Origin: UBA1433 sp964581565
GTDB taxonomy: Bacteria > Bacillota > Clostridia > Eubacteriales > UBA1433
Reading direction: 5' to 3'
Length of the DNA: 64,000 bases
Assembly: GCA_964581565.1 (NCBI GenBank)
Contig: CAZOOZ010000012.1
Coordinates: forward strand, 1 to 64,000
The translations under genes and the position numbers were made by a program. Below the pieces are notes generated by a model. The model had not been told where the DNA came from, searched no databases, and saw nothing but the letters and a program-made list of their open reading frames with translations. Shown piece by piece: positions 34,989-43,680 of the stretch (positions are counted from its first letter, which is position 1; every line of letters starts with the position of its first letter).

Positions 34989-35516
34989 ATGTCTAAAACG
35001 AAAAAGCTGGTTTATGCGGCACTATGTGTCGCTCTTGGAGTGGTGCTTCCGATCGCGTTTCATTCTATACCGAATGCGGGGAGTATCTTTTTGCCGATGC
35101 ACATCCCGGTGTTGCTTTGCGGACTCATCTGCGGCTGGCCTCTCGGGCTTGCCTGCGGCATCATGACACCGCTGCTTTCAAGCTTCATTACCGGTATGCC
35201 GCCGATGGCTTATGTGCCGAGTATGCTTTGTGAACTTGCCGTGTATGGGTTTATAGCAGGACTTTTGATACAAATTATCCGTACAAAAAAACCAATTGTA
35301 AATATTTATGTTTCATTGATCATCGCAATGATCGCCGGAAGGATTGTCTACGGGGCGCTCAATGCGGTTATTTTCAGAGCTGGGGATTATTCTATGTCGA
35401 TTTGGCTTACGAGTGCATTTGTGACAGCGCTCCCGGGCATTATCATACAGCTGGCTGTTATACCTATACTCGTTTATGCTTTGCAGAGGGCAAAACTTAT
35501 TGAAAAAGTAGCCTGA
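34989..35516 (+). CDS. ECF transporter S-component, unknown substrate
   Basis: 175 residues with six TM helices. It has the S-component hallmarks LVYAALCVALGVVLP, then FLPMHIPVLLCGLICGWPLG, and GMPPMAYVPSMLCELAVYG. S-components bind a vitamin or precursor and dock on a shared EcfAA'T module, which is not in the window. The upstream attenuator suggests control by the transported ligand or a derivative. Folate-, pantothenate- or queuosine-type substrates cannot be separated by eye. AAGGAGG precedes the ATG. Confidence 0.87.
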   Translation: MSKTKKLVYAALCVALGVVLPIAFHSIPNAGSIFLPMHIPVLLCGLICGWPLGLACGIMTPLLSSFITGMPPMAYVPSMLCELAVYGFIAGLLIQIIRTKKPIVNIYVSLIIAMIAGRIVYGALNAVIFRAGDYSMSIWLTSAFVTALPGIIIQLAVIPILVYALQRAKLIEKVA

Positions 35517-35546
35517 TTTTTTAAAATACATCTCTCAATGCTATTT

Positions 35547-35576
35547 AGAGGAATACGTAATGTATTCCTCTTTTAT
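35547..35576 (+). terminator. intrinsic terminator after the ECF gene
   Basis: AGAGGAATAC and GTATTCCTCT form a 10-bp stem with a five-base loop, followed by TTTATTT. Confidence 0.85.
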
Positions 35577-35674
35577 TTGCAAAGCTGTGATACATATGTA
35601 TTTTTTAAATCCGAATGATTTTTACTATTTTAAGAAATAATAAAAGATAAAATATTAAACAATCGGAGAAAAGT

Positions 35675-37012
35675 TTGAACAATAAAGAAAAAGGGCTGTC
35701 TGCATGGCAGCTTACGATGATGGCGCTTGGAACGGTAATAGGAGGATCATTTTTCTTAGGTTCATCTGTCGCCATTGCCGCGGCGGGTCCGTCCATATTG
35801 ATATCTTATATTTTGGGGGGAGCACTTGTATACCTCATTTTGTTTGCGCTTTCAGAGATGACGGTAGCCAGCCCGAAAGTGGGATCCTTTTGCGCTTTTG
35901 CAACGCGGGAATTTGGCCAGGGAGCAGGGTTTGTTGTAGGCTGGGTCTATTGGACAGGTATGATTTTAGCCATGTCGAGTGAAGCAACTGCAATATCGAT
36001 TTTATTGAGAGCATGGTTTCCTGATCTTTCCATTTCTTTACTTTCCAGCATTATCATTGCCGTAGTCACTCTTCTCAATTTATTTGGTGCGGACAGATTA
36101 AGCAAAATTGAAAGTGCGCTTGCGGCTATTAAAATATGTACGATCATATTTTTTATCATCCTGGCACTGTTACTTATTTTTGGACTTCTTCACGGCGAGC
36201 CTGTCGGTTTTGGAGAGCTGACCAAAGAGCCGTTTATGGCCTCGGGCATTAAAGGCATTGCCGGAAGCATGCTCATTGTGATGTTTTCATATGCCGGGTT
36301 TGAAATTATAGGCCTGGCCGCTTCGGAATCGCATGATCCGGTGCGCACAATTCCCAAAGCTATTTTAGCGACTGTGATTATACTTGTAGGACTTTATATT
36401 ATCTATATTGCCGTATTGCTGCCGCTGATTCCCACGAGTGAATTGAATGAAAATATCAGTCCGATTGTAGCCGCGTTAAAAAGATGGGGCGTGAATTGGG
36501 CGGGCACAGTTATCAATATCGTGCTTATATCGGCAATCTTTTCAACTATGCTTGCCAGTGTATTCGGTCTGGGCAGAATGGTGCGCTCTCTTTCGTATCA
36601 AAAATGCACGCCTAAAATTCTTTATGATAAAACAGATGTACCTTATAGGGGGATTCTATTTTCCGGGCTCGGTATGCTTGCAGGGCTTGGAGTGGGGCTG
36701 CTTTTTCCGAGAGTGTATTTATTTTTGATCAGTTCCGGCGGATTTGCTTTACTGTTCACGTATGTGGTTATTATCATCACGCACATACATTTTCGCAAAA
36801 AAAACGGGTGCCCGCCGGAAGGAAAATGCCAAATGCCCGGTTATCCCTATACATCTATCATCGCTTTATTCAGCCTTATTGCCATTATAATCAGTATGCC
36901 TTTTATTTCGGGTCAGGCAGCGGGGTTATTATCGGGGATCATTATCATTATCACCTATTGTATTATATATTTTGTAAGAAAGAAAATAATAAAGCTAAAT
37001 GACAAAATATGA
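35675..37012 (+). CDS. APC-family amino acid permease
   Basis: 445 residues with twelve TM helices. The first helix has the substrate-backbone motif GTVIGGSFFLGSS, and TM6 has FSYAGFEIIGLAASE with the consensus for cationic/neutral amino acid permeases. A TTG start with GGAG eight bases upstream is used. Substrate unknown. It stands alone after a terminator. Confidence 0.9.
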   Translation: MNNKEKGLSAWQLTMMALGTVIGGSFFLGSSVAIAAAGPSILISYILGGALVYLILFALSEMTVASPKVGSFCAFATREFGQGAGFVVGWVYWTGMILAMSSEATAISILLRAWFPDLSISLLSSIIIAVVTLLNLFGADRLSKIESALAAIKICTIIFFIILALLLIFGLLHGEPVGFGELTKEPFMASGIKGIAGSMLIVMFSYAGFEIIGLAASESHDPVRTIPKAILATVIILVGLYIIYIAVLLPLIPTSELNENISPIVAALKRWGVNWAGTVINIVLISAIFSTMLASVFGLGRMVRSLSYQKCTPKILYDKTDVPYRGILFSGLGMLAGLGVGLLFPRVYLFLISSGGFALLFTYVVIIITHIHFRKKNGCPPEGKCQMPGYPYTSIIALFSLIAIIISMPFISGQAAGLLSGIIIIITYCIIYFVRKKIIKLNDKI

Positions 37013-37104
37013 CAATTTTTTTATTGCTTTTACTTGACAAAACAAACACATTTTGATACATTTTATATAATCATAAAAAAGAATTTTAAAACTTCAGCGA
37101 GAAT

Positions 37105-37182
37105 AGCAAAGCAGCCGAAAGACTGTGACGCAAAACTAAAGGGCCTACTAGTATTACTAATGGCAGCCAGTTTCCGAAAGGA
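37105..37182 (+). promoter_or_regulatory. second c-di-GMP-I (GEMM) riboswitch
   Basis: AGCAAAGCAGCCGAAAGACT, then GTGACGCAAAACTA, AGGGCCTA and ATGGCAGCCAGTTTCCG match the class I c-di-GMP aptamer, closely similar to the copy at 14357-14432. TTTTTTTG follows. No gene begins within about 370 bases, so its target is uncertain; the RsgI-like gene at 37558 is the next frame on the strand. Confidence 0.88.
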
Positions 37183-37267
37183 GTTTTTTTGTGTTTTAAA
37201 ATCTCTGCAAATTATGATTATATACGTATCCTTAGAAAAATGAATTATCACGTTGTCTTATCAGTGT

Positions 37268-37377
37268 GCGGAAGCAGATCTCCCTCGAGCAAAACTTTTC
37301 TGCTTCCGCCGATTAAGGCAATCACCTTCAAATAATTCATGAAATTACGAGCAGCTGAAAACATAAGCTGCGTTTTT
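37268..37377 (+). terminator. hairpin and terminator between riboswitch and RsgI-like gene
   Basis: GCGGAAGCAG (37268-37277) pairs perfectly with CTGCTTCCGC (37300-37309). A second stem GCAGCT/AGCTGC (37351-37371) is followed by GTTTTTG and looks like an intrinsic terminator. The transcript from the riboswitch to here (about 270 bases) has no convincing coding frame. Confidence 0.5.
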
Positions 37378-37452
37378 GATATAAATTTGGCCTAAAGTTT
37401 ACTAAGCAATTCCCTGATAATGAAATGATCTTATACAAATTGTCTGGTCGGG

Positions 37453-37546
37453 GCGAAGGCATGCGGTATCCCGTCGCTGCATTATTTAAAAATATTATTT
37501 GCCTTCGCTTCGTCAAACGACAAAAAAATGAAAAAAGGCGAAGGAG
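37453..37546 (+). promoter_or_regulatory. mutually exclusive stems controlling a ribosome site
   Basis: GCGAAGGCA (37453-37461) is complementary to TGCCTTCGC (37500-37508). The same second segment (CCTTCGC) can instead pair with GCGAAGG (37538-37544), which overlaps the AAGGAG ribosome site of the RsgI-like gene. Forming the first stem would free translation and forming the second would block it. Confidence 0.5.
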
Positions 37547-37557
37547 ATATAAAGGCG

Positions 37558-38427
37558 ATGGAGCGAACAATAAAAAAAATAGTCGTCGCTTTGTTTTTAC
37601 TGATAATTTTTATGGCGGCCTCTGTAACAGGGGTTTATGCTTATATCGCGCCGGTAAAATATGTGAGCCTTGATATTAACCCAAGCGTCGAACTCGCAAT
37701 CAATACATTTGACGTTGTTATAGATGCACAAGCCATGAATGAAGACGGGGAGACGATTTTGGAAGGCAAAACAGTAAAAAATCTATCTGTTGAAAAAGCC
37801 ATTGATATTTTGGTGGAAAGTGCCGTAGAAAAAGATTATATAGCGTTGGACGGCTCAAGCGTGATCTCTGTCATCACAGAAGCGGAAGATGAAGAAAAAA
37901 ATGAGGATTTACAAGAACAATGCGTCAGCGGCGTAAGCCTTGCGATGAGCAATAAAAACGCAATTGCCTCTTTGTACAAGGATTCATCGGATCCCGCGTT
38001 AAGGCAAGAAGCAAGATCATTGGGTATCTCGCCGGGAAAATATAAATTGATTAAAATGCTGCAGGTAATAGATCCGACCATCACGGTCGGCGCATACAAA
38101 GATGCCAAAGTGACCGAAATTATCAGAAAAGCAAACGAGCTTTTGATTGCAGGCGGGTATGAAGGCGAAGAAAACGAAGAAACGGATGAAACACAAGAGC
38201 AGCCTAAGGCTACCGGAAGTGAACAGCAAGAAAATGGAAATCAAGATGAGCAAGATATAAATGAGGAAAATAATCAGAACAAAGAAAATAAAAATACTGT
38301 TGAGAAGGACAGGCAGGACGAAAGCAACACAGACAATAACTCAAATGATAATAATACAAATATATCAAAAAATGAAAATCAATCCGCCAAAGAAAAACAC
38401 GCAAACAACGGGAAAACTAAAAAATAG
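37558..38427 (+). CDS. RsgI-like membrane protein lacking the anti-sigma domain
   Basis: About 289 residues. One TM helix (residues ~5-27) is followed by the RsgI extracellular module (YVSLDINPSVELAINTFDVV, then VKNLSVEKAIDILVESA). The last ~80 residues are low-complexity Asn/Glu/Lys/Gln. RsgI proteins normally begin with a cytoplasmic domain that binds SigI; here only about five residues precede the TM, and no sigI gene is nearby. The start at 37558 follows AAGGAG; an in-frame ATG at 37528 would add only ten residues. Role unknown. Confidence 0.75.
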   Translation: MERTIKKIVVALFLLIIFMAASVTGVYAYIAPVKYVSLDINPSVELAINTFDVVIDAQAMNEDGETILEGKTVKNLSVEKAIDILVESAVEKDYIALDGSSVISVITEAEDEEKNEDLQEQCVSGVSLAMSNKNAIASLYKDSSDPALRQEARSLGISPGKYKLIKMLQVIDPTITVGAYKDAKVTEIIRKANELLIAGGYEGEENEETDETQEQPKATGSEQQENGNQDEQDINEENNQNKENKNTVEKDRQDESNTDNNSNDNNTNISKNENQSAKEKHANNGKTKK

Positions 38428-38439
38428 TCTCTTCTTATA

Positions 38440-38472
38440 AAAAAAACGGCAAGTCATTCCTGCCGTTTTTTT
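38440..38472. terminator. bidirectional terminator
   Basis: AAAAAAACGGCA and TGCCGTTTTTTT pair around an eight-base loop, giving T-runs on both strands between the convergent RsgI-like and OsmC genes. Confidence 0.85.
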
Positions 38473-38482
38473 ATGTAAATAT

Positions 38483-38902
38483 TTATGACAGTGTTATTTT
38501 AATCGGTGTGGAGTTGGAGATTATGTCGTTGACAGGACATCTGTCTTCAATATTTTCAAGCCATTTTTTCAAGGTTTCTGTGTCTACATCGGCTTTTGGT
38601 TTTATATTTACGGTGATTTCTTTTAATCCCGCCCGTACATTTTTTGATTGTCCGAGCAGTCGTGATAAGTCGATTGTTGCCTGAATATCGGATGTGATTC
38701 CTTTTAGTTCGAAGCCCATATCTTGAGCGACTCTATAGCCGACGCCGTTGATGCATCCGGCAAGCGCGCTGAGCACATATTCCACAGGGCTTACGTGGTC
38801 TTCGCTTCCGTGATAAAAATCTACTTTCATTCCTCTAACGTCTACTGAAGTCGTTGCAGGGCATTCATTGAGTGCGGTGATGTGAACGATTGATTCTGCC
38901 AT
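38483..38902 (-). CDS. OsmC-family protein
   Basis: 139 residues. The redox Cys pair is in LAGCINGVG (near residue 50) and EDRCPVND (near 122), as in OsmC/Ohr-type hydroperoxide reductases. VSPVEYVLSALAGC is the family core. It probably reduces organic hydroperoxides using dithiols. It forms a pair with the VOC gene 20 bases upstream. Confidence 0.88.
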   Translation of the reverse strand: MAESIVHITALNECPATTSVDVRGMKVDFYHGSEDHVSPVEYVLSALAGCINGVGYRVAQDMGFELKGITSDIQATIDLSRLLGQSKNVRAGLKEITVNIKPKADVDTETLKKWLENIEDRCPVNDIISNSTPIKITLS

Positions 38903-38921
38903 GTATGCTTTATCCTTTCGA

Positions 38922-39281
38922 TTATTCTAAAATTTCAAGCCAATAGCCGTCGGGGTCACATATAAAATACAAATTCATTTCATGATTTTCATAGCAAATA
39001 CACCCCATTTGAGAATGTTTGGCATAAGCGGCTTTGCGGTCGTCTACCTTAAAAGCAATATGAAATTCATTATCCCCCAAATTATAAGGTTCGCTTCTTT
39101 CTTTCAGCCAGGTCAATTCCAGCAAAGGCCGATTTAGGCTGTCCGCAAGATATACGATAATAAAGCTGCCGTTTGGGCCGTTGATGCGCCGTGCTTCGCT
39201 CAAACCTAAAGCTTCTTCATAAAATGCAAGGCTTTTGTCCAGATCTAAAACATTAATATTGGTATGCAGAAATTGTGTCAC
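38922..39281 (-). CDS. glyoxalase/VOC-family metalloprotein
   Basis: About 119 residues. FLHTNINVLDLDKSLAFYEEALGL is the first VOC beta-alpha-beta unit; FHIAFKVDD and FICDPDGYWLEILE complete the metal-binding fold with His near the N-terminus, His in FHIAF and Glu in LEILE. It may act as lactoylglutathione lyase or a related enzyme. The frame begins with GTG at 39290 directly on its AGGGG site; the GTG at 39281, eight bases later, is preferred. Confidence 0.85.
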   Translation of the reverse strand: MTQFLHTNINVLDLDKSLAFYEEALGLSEARRINGPNGSFIIVYLADSLNRPLLELTWLKERSEPYNLGDNEFHIAFKVDDRKAAYAKHSQMGCICYENHEMNLYFICDPDGYWLEILE

Positions 39282-39459
39282 TGTTTTCACCCCTTTTCAG
39301 TTATTGAGTTTATTCTCATAAGTAAGTTGGATAGATATATTATAAACGCTTTTATTAAAAAGATAAACGGGAAAAATATTTTATATAAAAAAAGCAGGAT
39401 AAAAATGCAAACATTTGTATGCGAAATGCATACAAAATCTGAATATTTTAATTGTTTGA

Positions 39460-39487
39460 TTGACAATCGCGTACAAAAGAGTAAAAT
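39460..39487 (+). promoter_or_regulatory. promoter of the LarA-associated operon
   Basis: TTGACA (39460-39465), 16 bases, TAAAAT (39482-39487), ahead of the first gene at 39545 and its GGGGAAGATG site. Confidence 0.5.
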
Positions 39488-39544
39488 GAGAGTATATTTA
39501 TAATAAGACTATGAATAATAAACGCAAAAGGGGAAGATGAAAAA

Positions 39545-39925
39545 ATGAGGCTGATGCATACAAAGCTGCCGGAGTTTATTGAGAAGATGAAACAAGCGGC
39601 AAGGCACAATATTGTGCCGAAAGAAATAAAAATAAAAGGCTTGGAAAATCTTAAAAGCGCAAAAATGCAATCACTGCGCACAGGCAGAATCGAAAGCGCC
39701 GTCGAAGAAATAGCGAAAAAAGAGAATGTAGAAAAAGTGGAACTGATCGTAATACCCAGGGTGCCGGAGACAATGCATACCGTCATAGTCAAAGGCATAG
39801 GTAAAGAGGGCAAAGCAGACAGCGCAATTCTTGAAGTTATTAATATACTGCACCAAACAGAGGAAGCGGAACTGCTTGATTGCCAGAATGTAGAAGACAG
39901 GCGTCCGCCGATCGGACGTCATTAA
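39545..39925 (+). CDS. unknown protein 1 of LarA-associated operon
   Basis: 126 residues, basic N-terminus (MRLMHTKLPEFIEKMKQAAR), then a compact alpha/beta region with VEKVELIVIPRVPETMHTVIVKGIG and an acidic C-terminal helix ending DRRPPIGRH. No TM, no signal peptide. I do not recognise the family. It opens a six-gene operon with gaps of 14 bases or less and several overlaps, so it should work with the LarA-like and CinA-like proteins. Confidence 0.7.
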   Translation: MRLMHTKLPEFIEKMKQAARHNIVPKEIKIKGLENLKSAKMQSLRTGRIESAVEEIAKKENVEKVELIVIPRVPETMHTVIVKGIGKEGKADSAILEVINILHQTEEAELLDCQNVEDRRPPIGRH

Positions 39926-39939
39926 GCGGGAGGACAAAA

Positions 39940-40965
39940 ATGGCTGAATTAAAATATAGGCTTATACCACAGGGAAAAGCAAACAATATCCATGTACCGA
40001 TCCATATTGTACTCATCGATAAACACGATATGGATAAGTGCGGTATTTGTGATGTTGATGCGATCGAAAAAATTGCGAGAGAACTGTGCGCGCCGGCAGG
40101 CATCAGTATTTTTGATATGACTGCAGCAACCACTACGAGTGACGGCATCATGACAGGTGGCGCGATCGTAAAAATGGCAGCGGCCGATAACGGCAAAGTC
40201 AATAAAGATTTCGGTATATTGTCGATGGCAGAAATTGAATACAGTGACGAACTCATAAAAGAAGAGCCGCATTTAAAACAATGGGATATCAATTTCAAAG
40301 GCAGAAAACTATACAGAGGACCGAATCCGAAAGATAAAATTATCCCTGTGCATAATGTTGTCATCACGGGCAGAGCATCCAATAATAATTCCGCAACGGA
40401 AATGATGAATATTGCGACGATGGAAGAAATACTTCTTCCTATACTCGGCCAAATGCAGATTATGACAGACGGTACGGTTGTGACAGGGTATACGGGAGAA
40501 GTCATTTCCGTAGGCATCGGCATGACAGTAAAAGAAATGTTTGGCAGAGTGTTCCCGACGCGCCAGTTCGGCGCGGGCGATACGGCGCATGGATCGGGGA
40601 TCTATGCAAAAACATTGAAAAAAACTATTCCATGTATCGTAGCTGATAAAGCGATTCTCGCGGAATATATCATCAAAGCGCTTGATGCCGGTATGGTGGC
40701 AGGGCGCGAAATCGGATGCAGCCCCGCTGTGTTGGCTGTATCAAAAGCTTTGGGACATGAAATCGCGGCAGATTTGATTACGCCTAAAGCTTATGAAGAA
40801 CTCGAAAGCATCGGTATCACAAAAGAAAGCCTGTTGGCAAGAGGCGATATTCTAACAAGGCAGGAAGTGATTCATGGAGCGGATGAAATTATTCCCGGTG
40901 TTGAAAATGCAAGCAAGATTTCTGCCAAAGAAATCGTACAAATAAAAAGATTGAAAATAGATTGA
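39940..40965 (+). CDS. unknown protein 2 of LarA-associated operon
   Basis: 341 residues. GGGAGGAC lies before the ATG at 39940. Conserved-looking segments are DKHDMDKCGICDVDAIEKIA (a CxxC pair near residue 28), MTAATTTSDGIMTGGAIVKM, VTGYTGEVISVGIGMTVKEM, FGAGDTAHGSG and GCSPAVLAVSKALGHE. Gly-rich loops, His and Cys suggest an enzyme with a cofactor or metal, but I do not recognise it. Cytoplasmic by sequence. Confidence 0.75.
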   Translation: MAELKYRLIPQGKANNIHVPIHIVLIDKHDMDKCGICDVDAIEKIARELCAPAGISIFDMTAATTTSDGIMTGGAIVKMAAADNGKVNKDFGILSMAEIEYSDELIKEEPHLKQWDINFKGRKLYRGPNPKDKIIPVHNVVITGRASNNNSATEMMNIATMEEILLPILGQMQIMTDGTVVTGYTGEVISVGIGMTVKEMFGRVFPTRQFGAGDTAHGSGIYAKTLKKTIPCIVADKAILAEYIIKALDAGMVAGREIGCSPAVLAVSKALGHEIAADLITPKAYEELESIGITKESLLARGDILTRQEVIHGADEIIPGVENASKISAKEIVQIKRLKID

Positions 40966-40966
40966 T

Positions 40967-41350
40967 ATGGGCAAAGCAACAAAAGAAAAAGGGCCCGTGC
41001 ATATCATCGCGTATGCGGATAAGACGATCCTTAAAATTAAAAATATAGATATCAAAGGTTTAAATACAGCCGAACTTGAAAATATGCTTATGAACAGACT
41101 CCAGACGATTGTGCGGATCATAGGTGTCACAGGCGGCAGTCTTGAAATGGATATTTATAAAACAACACCCGAAGATATCCTAAGAGACGCACAGGGCATC
41201 ATCACGGCGCTTTCGCTTGCGGAAGGCATTACAGCGCAAAATGTTGTAGAGCTATCAGCCTTACATGCAGTTGATGTCGATATCGATCATTTAAAGACCG
41301 TAAGCGAGATCTCTTGCGCGCGCGAAAGGTGGCGGAAAAATGAACATTAG
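40967..41350 (+). CDS. unknown protein 3 of LarA-associated operon
   Basis: 127 residues, start one base past the stop of protein 2. A beta-rich first half (VHIIAYADKTILKIKNIDIK) is followed by helices with LNTAELENMLMNRLQTIVRIIGV. The C-terminus is basic (ARERWRKNEH). Its last codons overlap the CinA-like gene by 11 bases. Family not recognised; the size and coupling suggest a small subunit. Confidence 0.72.
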   Translation: MGKATKEKGPVHIIAYADKTILKIKNIDIKGLNTAELENMLMNRLQTIVRIIGVTGGSLEMDIYKTTPEDILRDAQGIITALSLAEGITAQNVVELSALHAVDVDIDHLKTVSEISCARERWRKNEH

Positions 41351-41870
41351 TATTATACCGACGGGAGATGAAATATTGCTCGGCATTGTCGTGGATACAT
41401 CGAGCGCCTATATTCTGCAAGAATTCATCAAAAAGTATCCCGATTGTGAAATAACACGCAAGACACCTGTGGCAGATAAAACGGACAATATTATAAAAGC
41501 CATGGAACGATGTGTTGCATCCAAAGCCGATTTGGTGATTTTAACAGGCGGTTCGGGTGGCGGGCACCGCTATAGTTCCACTCTATCCGAAGACTATACA
41601 CACTGTGCGCTCGGCGAGTATTTAGATGAATTTGAAGAAAGCGAGATCTATGGAAGCAACGGACATTTATGGTGCAAATTAGTATGCGGCAGAAAGAAAA
41701 AAAGTCTCGTGATTAATCTGCCGGGACCGTATGTGGAAGCCTGTGCGGCATTGGATGCATTTTTGGAAGTCTACGATCCGAAAGAAATAAAGCTGAGTCA
41801 AATCAACCAGCGCATGATCCATGCAGTCTATAATCAATATCCAAATACACAGGCAAGCTACATAAAGTGA
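41340..41870 (+). CDS. CinA/MoaB-like (MoCF-fold) protein
   Basis: 176 residues. PTGDEILLGIVVDTSSAYI near the N-terminus and DLVILTGGSGGG at residues ~62-73 are the signature loops of the MoeA/MogA/CinA fold. LPGPYVEACAALDAFL matches the LPG-P..E helix of CinA. It may bind a nucleotide or pterin-like molecule. It lacks the second (amidase) domain of CinA. In this operon a role in making or loading a cofactor is a reasonable guess, not shown. Confidence 0.75.
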   Translation: MNISIIPTGDEILLGIVVDTSSAYILQEFIKKYPDCEITRKTPVADKTDNIIKAMERCVASKADLVILTGGSGGGHRYSSTLSEDYTHCALGEYLDEFEESEIYGSNGHLWCKLVCGRKKKSLVINLPGPYVEACAALDAFLEVYDPKEIKLSQINQRMIHAVYNQYPNTQASYIK

Positions 41871-41871
41871 T

Positions 41872-42447
41872 ATGGATAGGTTTTTATGTGAAGTGATCTG
41901 CCGCAGTGGCGAAAGCATTCATATCGGGGGACTTTGCAAAAAAAATACGTCTACGCAGCAGACAGAAAAATGCAGGCGGCTGCGTGCACTGAACTTCTCA
42001 GATCAAGATGATCTTTATGATGTCGATTATAAATTGGCCGACAAAATCGGCAGGGTATTTAGCAAAGATGTCTATGTCATAGGTGCGAGCGTGAATACGG
42101 CGCATATTATGAATGGCTCTGCGGGCGGAGTGATAGGCAGCCCTGTACAGAAGCCTGAGAGTGCACGGGCAGAGATTGAATATATAGGGCACGGACTCTA
42201 TATGATTGCCAAAGCGGAAGGCCCGGGGATTGCGGCTAAGTGCACAGAGCAAGAAATGAATGATGTGATGCAAATACTGATGCGGCAGTATACAAATATA
42301 AAAGAATGTATTGATAAGGTGATAAATTATTTTACAGTTCATTATATAGATAACTATCTTATCACTGCCGACGGCAGCGGAGAGAAGGGCGAGGAAACAG
42401 TGATATGCAAAGCAGGTGAAGCACATGGATTATCCAAAAATGTATAA
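41872..42447 (+). CDS. unknown protein 5 of LarA-associated operon
   Basis: 191 residues, start one base past the CinA-like stop. Cys residues cluster at the N-terminus (FLCEVICRSGESIHIGGLCK, then EKCRRLRAL). A central segment VIGASVNTAHIMNGSAGGVI is Gly-rich. No family recognised. Its end overlaps the LarA-like gene by about 23 bases, so synthesis is coupled. Confidence 0.72.
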   Translation: MDRFLCEVICRSGESIHIGGLCKKNTSTQQTEKCRRLRALNFSDQDDLYDVDYKLADKIGRVFSKDVYVIGASVNTAHIMNGSAGGVIGSPVQKPESARAEIEYIGHGLYMIAKAEGPGIAAKCTEQEMNDVMQILMRQYTNIKECIDKVINYFTVHYIDNYLITADGSGEKGEETVICKAGEAHGLSKNV

Positions 42448-43660
42448 AATCAGGCAACGGTTTCCTGAAGCAAAAATAGAGGATATTGCGCAGGAAATAA
42501 ATACACAGCTTGATGCGATCAGTCTGAAAGAAAAAATAAAACCTTCCGGCAGATATGCCGTCACAGCAGGCAGCAGAGGGATCAATAATCTGGCATGGAT
42601 CATTAAAACCGTGTGCGATTATGTGAGAGACTGCGGCGGCGTGCCTTTTATCGTGCCTTCCATGGGCAGCCACGGGGGCGCTACTGGGCGGGGACAAACG
42701 GAGTTGCTTTCCCACTTCGGTATCACGGATGAAACAATGGGAGCACCAATCTTATCGTCTATGGAGGTGGTGCGGCTGGGGCAGACAAGCAACGGCGCAC
42801 CCGTATATATGGATAAAAACGCATATGAATCCGATGGCATCATTGTGGTCAATCGCGTAAAGCCGCATACCGATTTTTCGGGCAAAAACGAAAGCGGTAT
42901 TGTGAAAATGATCGCTGTGGGGCTCGGCAAAGAAAAAGGCGCAACAGCTATGCATTATTATGAGCTTGAAACAACGATCCCGCTTGCCTACGAAGTAGCG
43001 AGATGTAAGGCTCCGATACTGGCCGGGCTTGCCATTGTGGAAAACTCAAAAGACGAAACGAGTATATTAAAAGCGGTGGAACCGGAAGATTTCATAGATC
43101 AGGATGCGGCGTTGTTAAAAAAGGCCTATGAGAATGTGCCGCGCCTTCCGATAAAAGATGCGGATGTGCTCATCGTAAAAAAGATGGGTAAAGAATTCTC
43201 GGGCACCGGTATGGATACAAAAGTCATCGGCAGAATCTATATCGATGGCATTGCGGAGCCGCAGGCACCCAATATCAAGCGCATCGTTGTACTTGATTTA
43301 AGTGACCATTCAAACGGTAATGCGCTCGGTGTAGGGCTTGCGGATATCACAACGCAGCAGCTCATAAGTAAAATCGATTATGATGCCACATTTGCAAACC
43401 TGTTTCCAACTACATATTTAAAAAGAGGCAAAACACCTACATACACCAACACGGAAAAGCAGGCGTTTGAGCTTGCATTAAAAACAGCCGGAAATATTTT
43501 GCCTTCCGGCGCAAAAGTGATTATAATAGAAAACACACTCCATTTGCAGGAAATGATTGTCTCACAGGCCGTAATTGAACTGCTCGATAAAAACACAACC
43601 GAAATCCTGCATGAAGTAGCCGAACCTTGCTTTGATGAAACAGGCAACTTATTGTTATAA
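42425..43660 (+). CDS. LarA-like (DUF2088) racemase-family protein
   Basis: 411 residues. SMGSHGGATGRGQTELL and RVKPHTDFSGKNESGIVKM resemble the nucleotide/NPN-cofactor and catalytic His/Lys region of nickel-dependent lactate racemase LarA and its relatives. GLGKEKGATAMH and KVIIIENTLHLQEM are further family blocks. LarA homologues racemise or epimerise 2-hydroxyacids. The NPN synthesis genes larB/C/E are not in the window. An earlier GTG at 42416 exists; the ATG at 42425 has AGGTGA six bases upstream. Substrate unknown. Confidence 0.78.
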   Translation: MDYPKMYKIRQRFPEAKIEDIAQEINTQLDAISLKEKIKPSGRYAVTAGSRGINNLAWIIKTVCDYVRDCGGVPFIVPSMGSHGGATGRGQTELLSHFGITDETMGAPILSSMEVVRLGQTSNGAPVYMDKNAYESDGIIVVNRVKPHTDFSGKNESGIVKMIAVGLGKEKGATAMHYYELETTIPLAYEVARCKAPILAGLAIVENSKDETSILKAVEPEDFIDQDAALLKKAYENVPRLPIKDADVLIVKKMGKEFSGTGMDTKVIGRIYIDGIAEPQAPNIKRIVVLDLSDHSNGNALGVGLADITTQQLISKIDYDATFANLFPTTYLKRGKTPTYTNTEKQAFELALKTAGNILPSGAKVIIIENTLHLQEMIVSQAVIELLDKNTTEILHEVAEPCFDETGNLLL

Positions 43661-43680
43661 AAGAAAGGAAGTAGAATGAC

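Noticed and set aside
37034..37251. Short frames on both strands over the second GEMM riboswitch
   Set aside because: They coincide with conserved aptamer sequence and have no ribosome site or homology by eye.
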